DNA from: Solibacillus sp. FSL R7-0668
GTDB lineage: Bacteria > Bacillota > Bacilli > Bacillales_A > Planococcaceae
DNA: 64,000 nucleotides
Assembly: GCF_038006205.1 (NCBI RefSeq)
Contig: NZ_JBBOUU010000001.1
Span: 2,668,001-2,732,000, forward strand
Direction of reading: 5' to 3'
Below are positions 19,714-29,742 of the stretch, piece by piece; the first letter of the stretch is position 1; the number at the start of each line of letters is the position of its first letter. Made by a program: the position numbers and the translations under genes. A model generated the notes under the pieces. The model made no database searches. It had not been told where the DNA came from and worked only from the letters and a program-made list of their open reading frames with translations.

Positions 19714-19743
19714 ATTGTAATAATTCTAATGTAAGTTTAACAA
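19714..19743 (-). promoter_or_regulatory. hemA promoter with an overlapping PerR-type box
   Basis: Minus strand: TTGTTA (19738-19743), 18 bases, TACAAT (19714-19719). Overlapping the -10 side is TTAGAATTATTACAA (19715-19729), 13 of 15 matches to the PerR box TTATAATTATTATAA. In B. subtilis the hemA operon is PerR-repressed and induced by peroxide, so the same control is likely here. Confidence 0.75.
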
Positions 19744-19778
19744 AGTTCCCTTAATAATTCAATGTGTTTAACTCAGAA

Positions 19779-19815
19779 AGAAGGCTACACCAAAAGTTAC
19801 CTTTTAGTATAGCCT
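19779..19815 (-). terminator. Terminator after the SLH-VWA gene
   Basis: Minus strand AGGCTA-tACtAAAAG / CTTTTgGTg-TAGCCT with a T-rich tail; it separates the surface-protein cluster from hemA. Confidence 0.7.
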
Positions 19816-19820
19816 CATTT

Positions 19821-22796
19821 TTACATCATATGTTTTTTTATTGTAATCACATTTCCTGAAGCATCTAACGCTTGGAATTCTACTTCTGTATAAAGATCGA
19901 ATTCTGGGAACTCATATAAATTTGGTCGATGCATATAGCGTGAAGAACCACGCGACGGTAAGTCATATTGAACATTACCACTTGGCGAATGGAAAATAAC
20001 ACGCACACCTTTTACAGTTGTACAGCTTGTATTAACATCCGCAATCAATGTTACTTTTGTAGGTTCAATTCGTACATCCGTATTATTGAATAATGTATCG
20101 CCAACTAAGCAGCTATTATTGCTTACAGGTGTTTTACATAAAATCGAATTAATAATCGATTGTAAGGCACCATGTAAATTCTCAATCTCTACAATGTTTT
20201 GGTAAGTCCCTTTTGTCTCAGAGGCGATATCTTTTAACAGCTTTTCGTTTACTTGCTTATACGAGCCAACGGAAACAGTATGAATTGCAACGCCTTGTTC
20301 CTTTGCTTTTCGAAGCACTTCATCTAAGCCATTGGTATTGGAATAACCATCTGTAATTAAAACAATCGCTTTATTCGTAAATTCATTGGTTGAGAAGTTG
20401 CTTAATGCTGTTTTCAACGAAGTGATGATATTTGTACCACCTGAACGCTTTTGATCTAACAGGCTTGCCATATTCGCAACTTCCTCTGCCGTATCTTTCG
20501 CTTCAAAGGTTGCTCGTGTATTAAAACGATAGACATGCGTTGGATTTGCATTTATTCGCTTCACCGTTTGCTTCACTTTACTTCTTGTTTCGTTAGTAGG
20601 ATCTACTCTATTCATCGAACCTGAATGATCGACTACAAACATGACCTCCGATTCAAGTAAACATAAATTATTCTCAAATCGAGGATTAGCGAAAATTGGT
20701 GCTGAAACGGTTTGCCCTTTCAATGAACCAATTACCTTATCATAACGCGGGTCTAAGTCGACTAAACGAACCTTAACCTGAGATTTACCGTAAATAATAT
20801 CATCAAAGAACACAACGGCAGAGCCGGGGCTACCTGTACCGGTATTGTAATCTTTTGTATTCGTATCGAATGACACCAGCTTTGATTTACCGTTAAAGGT
20901 TACTTCAACCGTTCCGTAATAATCGGTAATGATTGTTCCACCTGGTGCAACAAGGTTGACAATCACTTTCGTATAACGATCCATACCTTCTGGACGCTGT
21001 TCTAATTCTTGCCCTGCAAGTAATACATCGATTTTAGCAATCGCTCCGAGTAATTTACCGATTAAATCTGCTTGTTCCTTCTGCAATAGGTTTTTATCCA
21101 CCTGACCTAATCGTTCGTACATCGCTTGAATCACTTTTACTGTTTCTGCATGGGCTAATGTAATATTATCCGCAGGAGGTAAAAATTCTTTAATTAAATA
21201 AATAATAACGGCGTGTACTTTACTCTCAAATTGGTCTAAATATTCTTTTCCAATTACACCTTGTAAATCATATGTGGCACGGCCTTCACTATTGATTGTG
21301 TACATTACTTTTGCACTACCTACGCCGCCCCACTCTGAGTCTTTATCTGCGCCATAAATCATATAATCTAAAATTTGCTCAAATAACCAAACAGAAATGA
21401 TTTGCCCCTCTAACTTTAATTCTGCATTTCCATATTGAATTTCATCCGATTCTACGTCACCTTGCGTCAAGGCACCTTGCTCGTTTGTATACGTTTCCCA
21501 TTTCGAACCGGTCATCAATTTCGTATCGACATCATAATCCGTTACAGTAATTTCGCCATTCACTGTAAATGGAACTGTAATCGTACCTACCGTCCCTACA
21601 GGTAGCGCTGGTAATGGCTTCGCTCCTGGGTCTACATTGCCGCCATCCCAATCTGTTTGCTCTGGGTCATGTACTTGATACGTAACGCGTAATTCTGGCT
21701 TTGGCACATAACGAACAGATGTTTTGATTACTTGATTTTTATACGTGTAATATTTCTCTGTTGGGTTCACCATTTCAAAGCAAATCGTATCCACAATTGA
21801 TTTGGATGCAGCTGGTGCCGTTACATAAACGCTTAACAATGGACCATCTGTGTATACGACGCTCGCTTCACCACTTGTACTGTTATTCGTTTCAGAAATT
21901 TTTGCCTTTGCTTGTGATGTTACTTTAAATGCTAATGATTCATCATAAGGGATGTCATTGCCATAGCTATCTCGTAAATCAATCGTAATCAGTGTAGAAT
22001 CCACACCATTTGCGATTAATTCTTCATTTTTAACATCAATGCTTTTTACTGCTTTATACACATCTGGGCGTTTTTCTTTGTCATCTGTGCTAGAACCCGG
22101 CTTAGATGGAATCGTCACCGAATTATCTTTAGATGTAACAAAGTTTACAGGTATTGTAATTTTATTATTATCCTTACCTGATGGCGATGCTGGTAGCCCT
22201 TCGATCGATAGCTTACCTTGCTTATAAACACGATACATAAATACGGCTAAGTCGCCGCGCTTCATTGTATTGCTTGCCACATAGTCTTCATACGTTTTTT
22301 GTCCCGTTGTACCTGTAGTAATTTCGCTCATATATAAATAACGAACCGCTTGAACGTCTGATAAATCCAGTCCATTCGCTGCTGCATAAATGAGCGCAAA
22401 TTGCCCCCTCGTTACAGTTGATGTACGCTTGTTCGGGCTTGCCACTCCATTTAATGGCATATTTAAATCACCATAATAATTATATAAAATCTCTTGAATC
22501 GCTCGGTCTGACTTTCCCTTTAAATCAATATGAAAATTATCATCTAATTTTGAAATAAAATGAAGTAGCTCCCATTCCTTTACAGAATAGCCACCATCAA
22601 ATTTATTCCCAGGAAATAAGGCAAGATATTGATTGTCAACCGCCCATTTAATGGCAGTATACTTTGGATTCTTTGTCGTAACATCCGAAATTTTTGTAGT
22701 AGCTGCCTCCACCGGGGACGCACTAAATGGTAATGCTGTTGAAAGAATTAGTACACAAATTAACACTAGCGCCATATATTTTTTCAAAGTAATCAA
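19821..22796 (-). CDS. Secreted S-layer-anchored protein with SLH and von Willebrand A domains
   Basis: A 991-residue exoprotein. Signal peptide about 1-31 (AFSASPVEA site); SLH-like repeats about 35-205 that would bind pyruvylated wall polymer; an invasin/Big-type Ig module about 250-355 (DVKNEELIANGVDSTLIT); a long beta-rich middle; and a VWA domain about 715-885 with a MIDAS-type DHSGSM motif, which in other proteins binds a metal and a ligand. The C-terminal part contains single cysteines that may form disulphides. TTG start with a GAGGAG site. It follows the 480-aa SLH gene by 12 bases. Adhesion or wall remodelling is plausible; the exact function is unknown. Confidence 0.88.
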   Translation of the reverse strand: MITLKKYMALVLICVLILSTALPFSASPVEAATTKISDVTTKNPKYTAIKWAVDNQYLALFPGNKFDGGYSVKEWELLHFISKLDDNFHIDLKGKSDRAIQEILYNYYGDLNMPLNGVASPNKRTSTVTRGQFALIYAAANGLDLSDVQAVRYLYMSEITTGTTGQKTYEDYVASNTMKRGDLAVFMYRVYKQGKLSIEGLPASPSGKDNNKITIPVNFVTSKDNSVTIPSKPGSSTDDKEKRPDVYKAVKSIDVKNEELIANGVDSTLITIDLRDSYGNDIPYDESLAFKVTSQAKAKISETNNSTSGEASVVYTDGPLLSVYVTAPAASKSIVDTICFEMVNPTEKYYTYKNQVIKTSVRYVPKPELRVTYQVHDPEQTDWDGGNVDPGAKPLPALPVGTVGTITVPFTVNGEITVTDYDVDTKLMTGSKWETYTNEQGALTQGDVESDEIQYGNAELKLEGQIISVWLFEQILDYMIYGADKDSEWGGVGSAKVMYTINSEGRATYDLQGVIGKEYLDQFESKVHAVIIYLIKEFLPPADNITLAHAETVKVIQAMYERLGQVDKNLLQKEQADLIGKLLGAIAKIDVLLAGQELEQRPEGMDRYTKVIVNLVAPGGTIITDYYGTVEVTFNGKSKLVSFDTNTKDYNTGTGSPGSAVVFFDDIIYGKSQVKVRLVDLDPRYDKVIGSLKGQTVSAPIFANPRFENNLCLLESEVMFVVDHSGSMNRVDPTNETRSKVKQTVKRINANPTHVYRFNTRATFEAKDTAEEVANMASLLDQKRSGGTNIITSLKTALSNFSTNEFTNKAIVLITDGYSNTNGLDEVLRKAKEQGVAIHTVSVGSYKQVNEKLLKDIASETKGTYQNIVEIENLHGALQSIINSILCKTPVSNNSCLVGDTLFNNTDVRIEPTKVTLIADVNTSCTTVKGVRVIFHSPSGNVQYDLPSRGSSRYMHRPNLYEFPEFDLYTEVEFQALDASGNVITIKKHMM

Positions 22797-22808
22797 ATTA
22801 GCACTCCT

Positions 22809-24251
22809 CTACTCGTAGAACAAAATATTGTCACGATAATTTTCTTTTAAATCCGTTTCTAAATAACGTAAGAAGCGTTCAATAATGGCTGCTGATTCGG
22901 CACGCGTTAAGATTCCCTTTGGATTGAAGTTACCACCATCGCCCTTTAGTAACCCTAATTCTGTCGCTACATACACCGAGTCACGCGCATAGTCCGAGAT
23001 TTTATAATCGTCCCCATACGAAGTAGCAAAGTTTGGATCTGGTGCTTTTCCTTCAAGCCCTAATGCACGCACTAAAATTGTCGCAGCTTGTTCACGTGTT
23101 AAAAAGCCATCTGGTTCAAAGGTTTGTGGTGTAATACCGAATATAACGCCTTTTTTCACTGCTGCTTCTAAGTAGTTATAATCTTTCATTGTACGCTTTA
23201 CATCTTTAAAAATCGTCGTTGTTGTTGCTTTCTTTTTCTTCTCTTCTAATACACGAATATCAATTGCTTTACCAATTGCCACCGCAAAATCATAGCGCTG
23301 CTCGGGTGTATTTGGCGAATAGAAATTCGATTGATCATCTAAAATACCTAATGAATAAAGCTTTTCAATTTGTTCGCGCGCCCAGTTTGATGAAAGATCA
23401 CGGAACTTAGGGATCTTTAACATCTCAATTTTTGGCATATACTCAATTTCCAGCGATACTGTGCCACTAGTTTTTGGTAAATCATATTCATATTGCGATA
23501 ATGTATCCGCTGAGCTAATTGTTTTGTAATTTCCTTTAAAACTCGATAAGCTTGCATCACTTTCGTTGTACTCTAGTACGCGTGACTTCGCAGTGGATAC
23601 TTTATTTGTTACCGTTCCAATTTCTCCGTCTCCGAACTGGATTTCATATTCTGTGATTTGCGTTTCAGCCGCACCCCAGAAGTTTTCATAGCCTTCATCT
23701 CGGCTATCAATATGCACCGTAATTTCTTCTGTCTTTGCATTTCTGCCGCTGCCGACTACTGTTGTATACGTCTTGCGTGCAATCGCATTGCCTGCATAAT
23801 AATCCGAAGCCGGGCGCTTATCGGTTACTGAGCTGTCAGAAAGCTGATAGTCCGCTAACGTATACGTTGCATTATTAATCGTAATTTTTTCGGTAAATTT
23901 CGTAACGTTACCCGTTGCTGTACTTTGACCAATTTGATCATAGTTCGTTACATCATATGTATACGCAAAGTTACGCGCTAGCTTTTCGCCTTTTGGTCCA
24001 GTTAGCGTTAATTTATACGTTTCTGTCAGCTTCCCTTTACTCTCTTTTGTTGTAACGGAGATATTTTTGCTTGTGCCTGTAAACTTAATCGGTTCACCTG
24101 TTATAAAGATATATTCTTCGTAGTCATATTCATTTTTAATACCACCTGTAAAATCCAGTGATTGCGCCGAGCTCTTTTGCGGCATGATTAGCCCAAGCAT
24201 CAGCAAGCAGGAAAAGGCTAATGAAAGTATAAATTTAAATTGGTTGTTCAC
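22809..24251 (-). CDS. Secreted SLH-domain protein
   Basis: GTG start with an AGAGGG site. Signal peptide about 1-29 (PQKSSAQS), a beta-rich N-terminal region of about 250 residues that I do not recognise, and three C-terminal SLH repeats (from KFRDLSSNWAREQIEKL, about residue 282, through FKDV... and DYARDSVYVATELGLL to the end). SLH modules non-covalently anchor proteins to the cell wall. Directly upstream of, and probably co-transcribed with, the SLH-VWA gene. SLH at opposite ends of the two proteins suggests two exposed partners on the same surface. Confidence 0.87.
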   Translation of the reverse strand: MNNQFKFILSLAFSCLLMLGLIMPQKSSAQSLDFTGGIKNEYDYEEYIFITGEPIKFTGTSKNISVTTKESKGKLTETYKLTLTGPKGEKLARNFAYTYDVTNYDQIGQSTATGNVTKFTEKITINNATYTLADYQLSDSSVTDKRPASDYYAGNAIARKTYTTVVGSGRNAKTEEITVHIDSRDEGYENFWGAAETQITEYEIQFGDGEIGTVTNKVSTAKSRVLEYNESDASLSSFKGNYKTISSADTLSQYEYDLPKTSGTVSLEIEYMPKIEMLKIPKFRDLSSNWAREQIEKLYSLGILDDQSNFYSPNTPEQRYDFAVAIGKAIDIRVLEEKKKKATTTTIFKDVKRTMKDYNYLEAAVKKGVIFGITPQTFEPDGFLTREQAATILVRALGLEGKAPDPNFATSYGDDYKISDYARDSVYVATELGLLKGDGGNFNPKGILTRAESAAIIERFLRYLETDLKENYRDNILFYE

Positions 24252-24311
24252 TCAAACATCCCTCTTTTCTTTAAATCGGTTCTATTGTAACATTTCTCCA
24301 AAAACATGGAT

Positions 24312-24340
24312 TGGCATGCGAGTAGTTCACTCACATGCCA
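24312..24340 (-). terminator. Hairpin between two surface-protein genes
   Basis: TGGCATGcgAGT / ACTcaCATGCCA forms a strong stem 7 bases after the stop of the 24347-26047 gene, but only a scattered T tract follows, so it may be a weak terminator or a processing site. Confidence 0.5.
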
Positions 24341-24346
24341 TCTTAC

Positions 24347-26047
24347 TTATTCGCTTACCATTAAAACATAAACATCCGATGTTGAACGAGCAATGGCCGT
24401 AATATGATCAGATTTTTTAATATCATTGATTGTAATTACTTTACCATTTTTAACAATCATCGCTTTCGATAAATCAAGCGTTAATGCCCCGTATCGGAAA
24501 CTCCATGATCCATCTTTATTCCATTGACTACTATTTTTCACCGATAGCTTTTTCGTATTATAGTTGATATCCACAACACGGCCAGTTAACGTTAATGACG
24601 CTAATTTTTCATTTGGAACAAAGTGAATTCCTTGAATATGACCACCCTTCTCATAGAAATAACCGTAGTATGGGTTTGGTGAGTTTGTATAGTTATCATA
24701 TAAATCTAAATCTAATTCAGGTATGACTTTGAACTGTGCTGAGCCATCTAATTCAGATGCAATTGTTGAATTACTATATGCAAATTGCTTATTTGAATTA
24801 TCCGTTTTCCAGAAATGATTATCGAATCGTTCAATATCTGTTAATTCTAATTGATATGCATCCATATCAGCTACATCAATACGACCGAAGTATAGACCAT
24901 AGTCTGATAAGTTTGGCGCTAAGAAACCATCATTTGTAATATTGACAACATGTGCATAATCGTTCTTCGTTGCCCCATCTGTCAGCACAAATGCCGTTGT
25001 AGAAATAGGTGTTTGCTCTGTATCTAACGCGATTAAGCCCTCTGGTTCTACTAAACGACCATTTCGAATTAAAATCGAGCCATCATGATATTGAATTTTT
25101 GATACGTTTTTCAATGAAATTGTATTGACATCCAATGATACATATTCAATCGGTTGATAATACGTACGCTCATTTTTAGCTAATACAATAATTTTGTCGA
25201 CTACTTCTTTACTAAATTGCTTTTTCGTTACGAAATATAATTCATTATTTTTATAGTTCGCTAATTTTGCTTTTGAAATCTTTTTGTTGCCTACATAAAT
25301 CGTTGTATTATTCGTGAAGTTAAATGTTTGTTGCGCTTTCGTCTCTTCTGTACCGAAACGCCAGTTCAACATTGGGTGGGCATTTTTAACAACCATTGTA
25401 TTTTTCGATGTATTAACTGCGTTTAAACTTGCCTTATATAAATCTTCTACTACTATTGCCGCAGTCGAAATAATATGAATTTCTGACACGCGTGATGTAG
25501 TCGCCGTTTCGAACTTTAATCGAACACGATCCCCAACATAAAGAGTGCTTAGATCAACAGCAGAATTACCTTTAAACACCTCGGTATTGTTTGATACTGT
25601 GAATGTTTTTGTTGAAGAACCGTCGACTTTCACACGAATTTGTAAGCCATTTGCGTCAACCGATGTCACGCTACCTGAAAGCTGCTTACTATTGGCAACA
25701 ATTGAACCATCCTCGATATTCGTTGTGCCACGCATTTCTTTAATTTTACCATTCGATAATTTAATCGTTACGGGCATTCCGCTTTTGAAGCCCTCAACCG
25801 TTGTTAGCGTATTATTGATATAGTAAATGCTGTTTGCAGATACTTGGAATACGCCCGTCGTACCATTGCTCTTTTTTAACGAAATATTTTTTAGTGTACG
25901 TTTCACACTACCGTCCTTATTTTCCGTTTCACTATAGTGTGCTTTTACAAATGTATATGTAGTTGCTGCCTCAGCTTGTTGTCCTGTTGGAAACATTGCT
26001 AAAGCAAGTATAATTGCTAGTAATGCTGTTGCCCATTTTTTTAGCAA
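24347..26047 (-). CDS. Secreted beta-rich exoprotein of unknown function, upstream of the SLH genes
   Basis: A signal peptide (about residues 1-27, FPTGQQAEA) and about 540 residues of repeating beta-type segments of the form GxVxxVD...IxV...NTxVxxGxxxVxLxxLxxGDRVxL (clear near residues 110-175 and again near 485-560). No SLH or sortase signal. The frame is open to an ATG at 26107, but an AGGAGG site places the start at TTG 26047, which also gives a proper signal peptide. Probably secreted or held by the two SLH proteins downstream. Family not recognised. Confidence 0.75.
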   Translation of the reverse strand: MLKKWATALLAIILALAMFPTGQQAEAATTYTFVKAHYSETENKDGSVKRTLKNISLKKSNGTTGVFQVSANSIYYINNTLTTVEGFKSGMPVTIKLSNGKIKEMRGTTNIEDGSIVANSKQLSGSVTSVDANGLQIRVKVDGSSTKTFTVSNNTEVFKGNSAVDLSTLYVGDRVRLKFETATTSRVSEIHIISTAAIVVEDLYKASLNAVNTSKNTMVVKNAHPMLNWRFGTEETKAQQTFNFTNNTTIYVGNKKISKAKLANYKNNELYFVTKKQFSKEVVDKIIVLAKNERTYYQPIEYVSLDVNTISLKNVSKIQYHDGSILIRNGRLVEPEGLIALDTEQTPISTTAFVLTDGATKNDYAHVVNITNDGFLAPNLSDYGLYFGRIDVADMDAYQLELTDIERFDNHFWKTDNSNKQFAYSNSTIASELDGSAQFKVIPELDLDLYDNYTNSPNPYYGYFYEKGGHIQGIHFVPNEKLASLTLTGRVVDINYNTKKLSVKNSSQWNKDGSWSFRYGALTLDLSKAMIVKNGKVITINDIKKSDHITAIARSTSDVYVLMVSE

Positions 26048-26225
26048 TTGTTCCGCCTCCTTTATGTTCCTTCTACCTACTAATTCTATCAAAATAGATT
26101 CATGCATAATCTATTAATCAAAATTCGTAACAAAACGCTCGTAACTTTTGTATAATTTGTAAAGAAAAACAAATTATTTACTATATTTAACAAAAAGTGA
26201 GCGTTTTTGATTTTGGTCAAAAATT

Positions 26226-26399
26226 TTAAATAGATACATCAATTGAATGACCAGATGTTGGGTGTGGCGCGTCTAAGATTTCAAGTACTTGCTCAGTAGA
26301 TTGCTCTTGAAATTCCATCGCTTGTTTCGTTACAGCCAATGAAACGTTTTGCATTAATTGTGCTTTTTTCATCGACATCGCTACTGCTGCAATATCCAA
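26226..26399 (-). CDS. YjfB-family small protein (putative motility protein family)
   Basis: 57 residues. The N-terminal MDIAAVAMSMKKAQLMQ, the middle VTKQAME and the end APHPTSGHSIDVSI match the YjfB family (annotated in databases as putative motility protein; function unproven). The start is TTG at 26399 behind GGGAGGTG; the longer frame adds three codons that overlap the ribosome site. It lies alone between the surface cluster and the ysxC terminator. Confidence 0.85.
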   Translation of the reverse strand: MDIAAVAMSMKKAQLMQNVSLAVTKQAMEFQEQSTEQVLEILDAPHPTSGHSIDVSI

Positions 26400-26495
26400 A
26401 TGTAACACCTCCCTACACCATTTATCGACATTCCCTATTAAATATCAAGTCATTATCCTTTATTTATCATCAATATTATCAATTTTCTTCAAAAC

Positions 26496-26535
26496 AAAAG
26501 CAATCTCACAGACAAACATGAGATTGCTTTTTATT
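26496..26535. terminator. Bidirectional terminator between yjfB-like gene and ysxC
   Basis: AAAAGCAATCTCA pairs exactly with TGAGATTGCTTTT over a 10-base loop. It ends the ysxC transcript on the minus strand. Confidence 0.88.
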
Positions 26536-26536
26536 G

Positions 26537-27118
26537 TTATATACGTCCTTCAATTTCAGCCCAAGCTTGCTCGAAGCCAAGACCTTTTTCAGAAGAAAAT
26601 ACAATTAATGGATCTTCCTTTTCCATTTGTAGTTCGTCACGGACATTCTTTTTATGTTTGTCCCATTTACCTTTTGGAATTTTGTCAGCCTTCGTCGCAA
26701 CAACAATGACTGGAATGTTGTAATGCTTCAAGAAGTCATACATCATTTGGTCATCATTTGTTGGATTATGGCGGATATCGACGATTAGCACGACCGCTTT
26801 TAACTGCTCGCGCCCCATGAAGTATCTTTCAATCATTTTCCCCCATGCGGCACGCTCAGTCTTTGACACTTTCGCATAACCATAACCAGGTACATCAACA
26901 AAATACAGCTGTTCTTCAATACGGTAGAAGTTTAACTGTTGCGTTTTTCCCGGCTTTGACGAAATACGTGCCATCGCTTTACGGCCAATCATACGATTAA
27001 TGAACGAAGATTTGCCGACATTCGAACGACCCGCTAACGCAAACTCAGGTAAACCATCTTCTGGGAACTGTTCTTCTCGGACAAAACTTCCGATCATTTC
27101 AACGTTATGGACTTTCAT
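26537..27118 (-). CDS. ysxC: Ribosome biogenesis GTPase YsxC/EngB
   Basis: Essential TrmE-Era-EngA-EngB-Septin-type GTPase needed for 50S subunit assembly. G1 [10 protein letters not shown]3 DVPGYG and G4 TKADK are intact; 193 aa is the family length. Its ATG overlaps the lonA stop by one base (TAATG), so it is coupled to lonA as in B. subtilis. Confidence 0.97.
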   Translation of the reverse strand: MKVHNVEMIGSFVREEQFPEDGLPEFALAGRSNVGKSSFINRMIGRKAMARISSKPGKTQQLNFYRIEEQLYFVDVPGYGYAKVSKTERAAWGKMIERYFMGREQLKAVVLIVDIRHNPTNDDQMMYDFLKHYNIPVIVVATKADKIPKGKWDKHKKNVRDELQMEKEDPLIVFSSEKGLGFEQAWAEIEGRI

Positions 27119-29442
27119 TACTTATTAAAACCTCCATCTAGTGCAATCGCCAATACTTCTTCAGCTTCTGACACTAGCTTAAATGTGAGCTGCTCACGAA
27201 CTGTTTCTGGAATATCCTCAATATCACGTTCATTGTCTTTCGGAATAATAATCGTTGTAAGTCCCGCACGATGCGCACTTAACGATTTCTCCTTTAGACC
27301 ACCAATCGGTAATACGCGACCACGAAGCGTAACTTCACCTGTCATGCCGACTTCGCGCTTAATAGCTTTACCCGTAATTGCCGAAACAATGGCTGTTGTC
27401 ATCGTAATCCCTGCAGAAGGACCATCTTTTGGAACAGCACCTTCTGGAACGTGAATATGGATATCGGTCTGCTCAAAATAATCGGCATCTACGCCTAAAT
27501 CATTTGTTAATGTACGAACATAAGACAATGCGATTTGAGCTGATTCCTTCATCACATCGCCAAGCTTCCCTGTTAACACTAACTTCCCTTTACCAGGCAT
27601 TAACGAAACCTCAATTTGAAGTGTATCGCCACCAACCGTTGTATAAGCAAGACCCGTTGCTACCCCAACTTGATTTTCCGTTTCAGCTTGACCATAACGG
27701 AAGCGATGTTTTCCTAGCATTTCTACTAAAATTTTTGATGAAACCGTTACTTTTTTCTTTTCTCCGGAAACAATTTTCTTTGCTGCTTTACGGCAAACCG
27801 TTGCTACTTGACGTTCAAGGCCCCGCACACCTGCTTCACGCGTATAGTAACGAATTAAATCGATCACTGCCTCCTCTTTAATAAGTAGCTGCGCTCGCTT
27901 TAAACCATGCTCCTTCATTTGCTTCGGAATTAAATGATTTTTTGTAATTTCGATTTTCTCATACTCGGTATAGCCCGCAATATTAATTACTTCCATACGG
28001 TCAAGTAATGGTCCTGGAATTGTACTTAAATCATTCGCTGTCGCAATGAATAACACATCCTGCAAATTGTATGGCTCTTCGATGTAGTGATCGCTAAATG
28101 TATTGTTTTGCTCTGGATCTAACACTTCAAGCATTGCTGCTGAAGGGTCGCCACGAAAATCATTTGACATTTTATCGATTTCATCAAGTAAAAATACAGG
28201 ATTGGTTGTACCTGCTTTTTTCATGCCTTGGATAATACGCCCTGGCATTGCCCCAACATACGTACGACGGTGACCACGAATTTCTGATTCATCACGCACA
28301 CCACCAAGAGAAATACGGACAAATTTGCGGTCCAAGCTTTCTGCAATCGAACGGGCTAAACTTGTTTTTCCTACACCTGGAGGTCCTGCTAAGCAAAGAA
28401 TCGGACCACGCAAGGAATTCATTAATTGGCGTACAGATAAATACTCTAATACACGCTCTTTTACCTTTTCTAAGCCATCATGATCGCGATTCAATATTTC
28501 CTCAGCAAACGCGATATCGATACGGTCTTCTGTTTTTTCGCTCCAAGGAATTGATACGAGCCATTCGATATAATTGCGAATAACACCACTCTCTGCACTC
28601 GCAGCTGGTAGTTTTTCATAACGATCTAGTTCTTTATAGGCTACTTTTTGTGTGGATTCCGGCATACCTGCTGCCTCAATTTTTTTGCGAAGCTCGGCAA
28701 TTTCACCTGTTTTACCTTCGCGATCACCAAGCTCTGTTTGGATTGCCTTCATCTGCTCGCGTAAATAGTATTCCTTTTGTGTACGCTCCATTGCTTGCTT
28801 TACTTTTGTACTAATTTTCTTTTCTAAATTTAAAATTTCTTGCTCATCATGCAAACGAATCATGAGATGATCTAATCGTTTTTTGATATTTGTAATCGCT
28901 AATACTTCTTGCTTTTCACCAATTTTAAACGGTAAATGCGATGTAATGACGTCTGCCAAACGACCTGGCTCTTCAATATCTAATACCGATTCAATCGTTT
29001 CCGTTGTGATTTTGTTCGATGATTTTGCATACTTTTCGAAGTAAGTTAACACCGTACGCATTAATGCTTCCGTTTCCGAATCTTTATATTCTTCGTCTTC
29101 AAAAAGCTCCAAGTCAGCAACCGTAAATTTTTCTGCTTCCTCGTAACGTAGAATCTTTGCACGGTGCAAGCCTTCCACTAAAATACGTAATGTACCATTT
29201 GGTAATTTTAGCATTTGCTTTACTTTGACTAATGTCCCCATCTCAAATAGGTCTGATTTTACAGGAGCTTCTACACGTAAATCTTTTTGTGTTACTAAAA
29301 AGATGGTGCTATCTCCTAACATTGCATGTTCAAGTGCAGCAATTGAGCGCTCTCGTCCCACGTCAATATGTAAAACCATTGTTGGGTATACTAAAAGACC
29401 TCTTAAAGGTAAAACTGGCATATTCGTTAATTTTTTTGTCAC
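27118..29442 (-). CDS. lonA: ATP-dependent protease LonA
   Basis: Hexameric AAA+ serine protease for damaged and regulatory proteins. N-terminal substrate domain about 1-200, AAA+ module with [11 protein letters not shown] and FLLDEIDK, then the protease domain with catalytic serine in [11 protein letters not shown] and lysine in [10 protein letters not shown]. The frame reads on upstream, but GTG at 29442 behind GGAGGTG gives 774 aa, the same as B. subtilis LonA, with [16 protein letters not shown] in place. Forms an operon with ysxC. Confidence 0.96.
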   Translation of the reverse strand: MTKKLTNMPVLPLRGLLVYPTMVLHIDVGRERSIAALEHAMLGDSTIFLVTQKDLRVEAPVKSDLFEMGTLVKVKQMLKLPNGTLRILVEGLHRAKILRYEEAEKFTVADLELFEDEEYKDSETEALMRTVLTYFEKYAKSSNKITTETIESVLDIEEPGRLADVITSHLPFKIGEKQEVLAITNIKKRLDHLMIRLHDEQEILNLEKKISTKVKQAMERTQKEYYLREQMKAIQTELGDREGKTGEIAELRKKIEAAGMPESTQKVAYKELDRYEKLPAASAESGVIRNYIEWLVSIPWSEKTEDRIDIAFAEEILNRDHDGLEKVKERVLEYLSVRQLMNSLRGPILCLAGPPGVGKTSLARSIAESLDRKFVRISLGGVRDESEIRGHRRTYVGAMPGRIIQGMKKAGTTNPVFLLDEIDKMSNDFRGDPSAAMLEVLDPEQNNTFSDHYIEEPYNLQDVLFIATANDLSTIPGPLLDRMEVINIAGYTEYEKIEITKNHLIPKQMKEHGLKRAQLLIKEEAVIDLIRYYTREAGVRGLERQVATVCRKAAKKIVSGEKKKVTVSSKILVEMLGKHRFRYGQAETENQVGVATGLAYTTVGGDTLQIEVSLMPGKGKLVLTGKLGDVMKESAQIALSYVRTLTNDLGVDADYFEQTDIHIHVPEGAVPKDGPSAGITMTTAIVSAITGKAIKREVGMTGEVTLRGRVLPIGGLKEKSLSAHRAGLTTIIIPKDNERDIEDIPETVREQLTFKLVSEAEEVLAIALDGGFNK

Positions 29443-29677
29443 GCGGGTATTCACCTCCATCCAAATCTTTAAAAAAACCCGCATTTGTAGTATGTGTTAG
29501 TTTTTCATCAATTACGCTTTGCTATACATAGTCTCATTTTTTTCCTAGCTTCTAGCAATGCTCTTCCAAAAAATCCGAGACATTTACTAGCAACTTTCTT
29601 CATTCAGCGAGTAGACGATTCGCTTTCATTCCGTTCGATACTCCAATTTATTACCAATATGTATGATTAACTGTTAG
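29443..29677. other. Gap between clpX and lonA without lonB
   Basis: In B. subtilis lonB lies between clpX and lonA; here only about 235 bases of AT-rich DNA remain before the clpX terminator. A possible TTGATG-N16-TACAAA promoter for lonA lies near 29476-29503 on the minus strand. No lonB remnant and no CtsR-type repeats are visible. Confidence 0.55.
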
Positions 29678-29719
29678 AAAAAGCTGACTTTGGACTTGTT
29701 TATGAAGTCAAAGTCAGCT
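29678..29719 (-). terminator. Terminator after clpX
   Basis: AGCTGACTTTGGACTT pairs with AAGTC-AAAGTCAGCT across a short loop; the minus strand continues with TTTTTC. Confidence 0.85.
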
Positions 29720-29742
29720 ACATCATTGGATAACTTCAGCAA

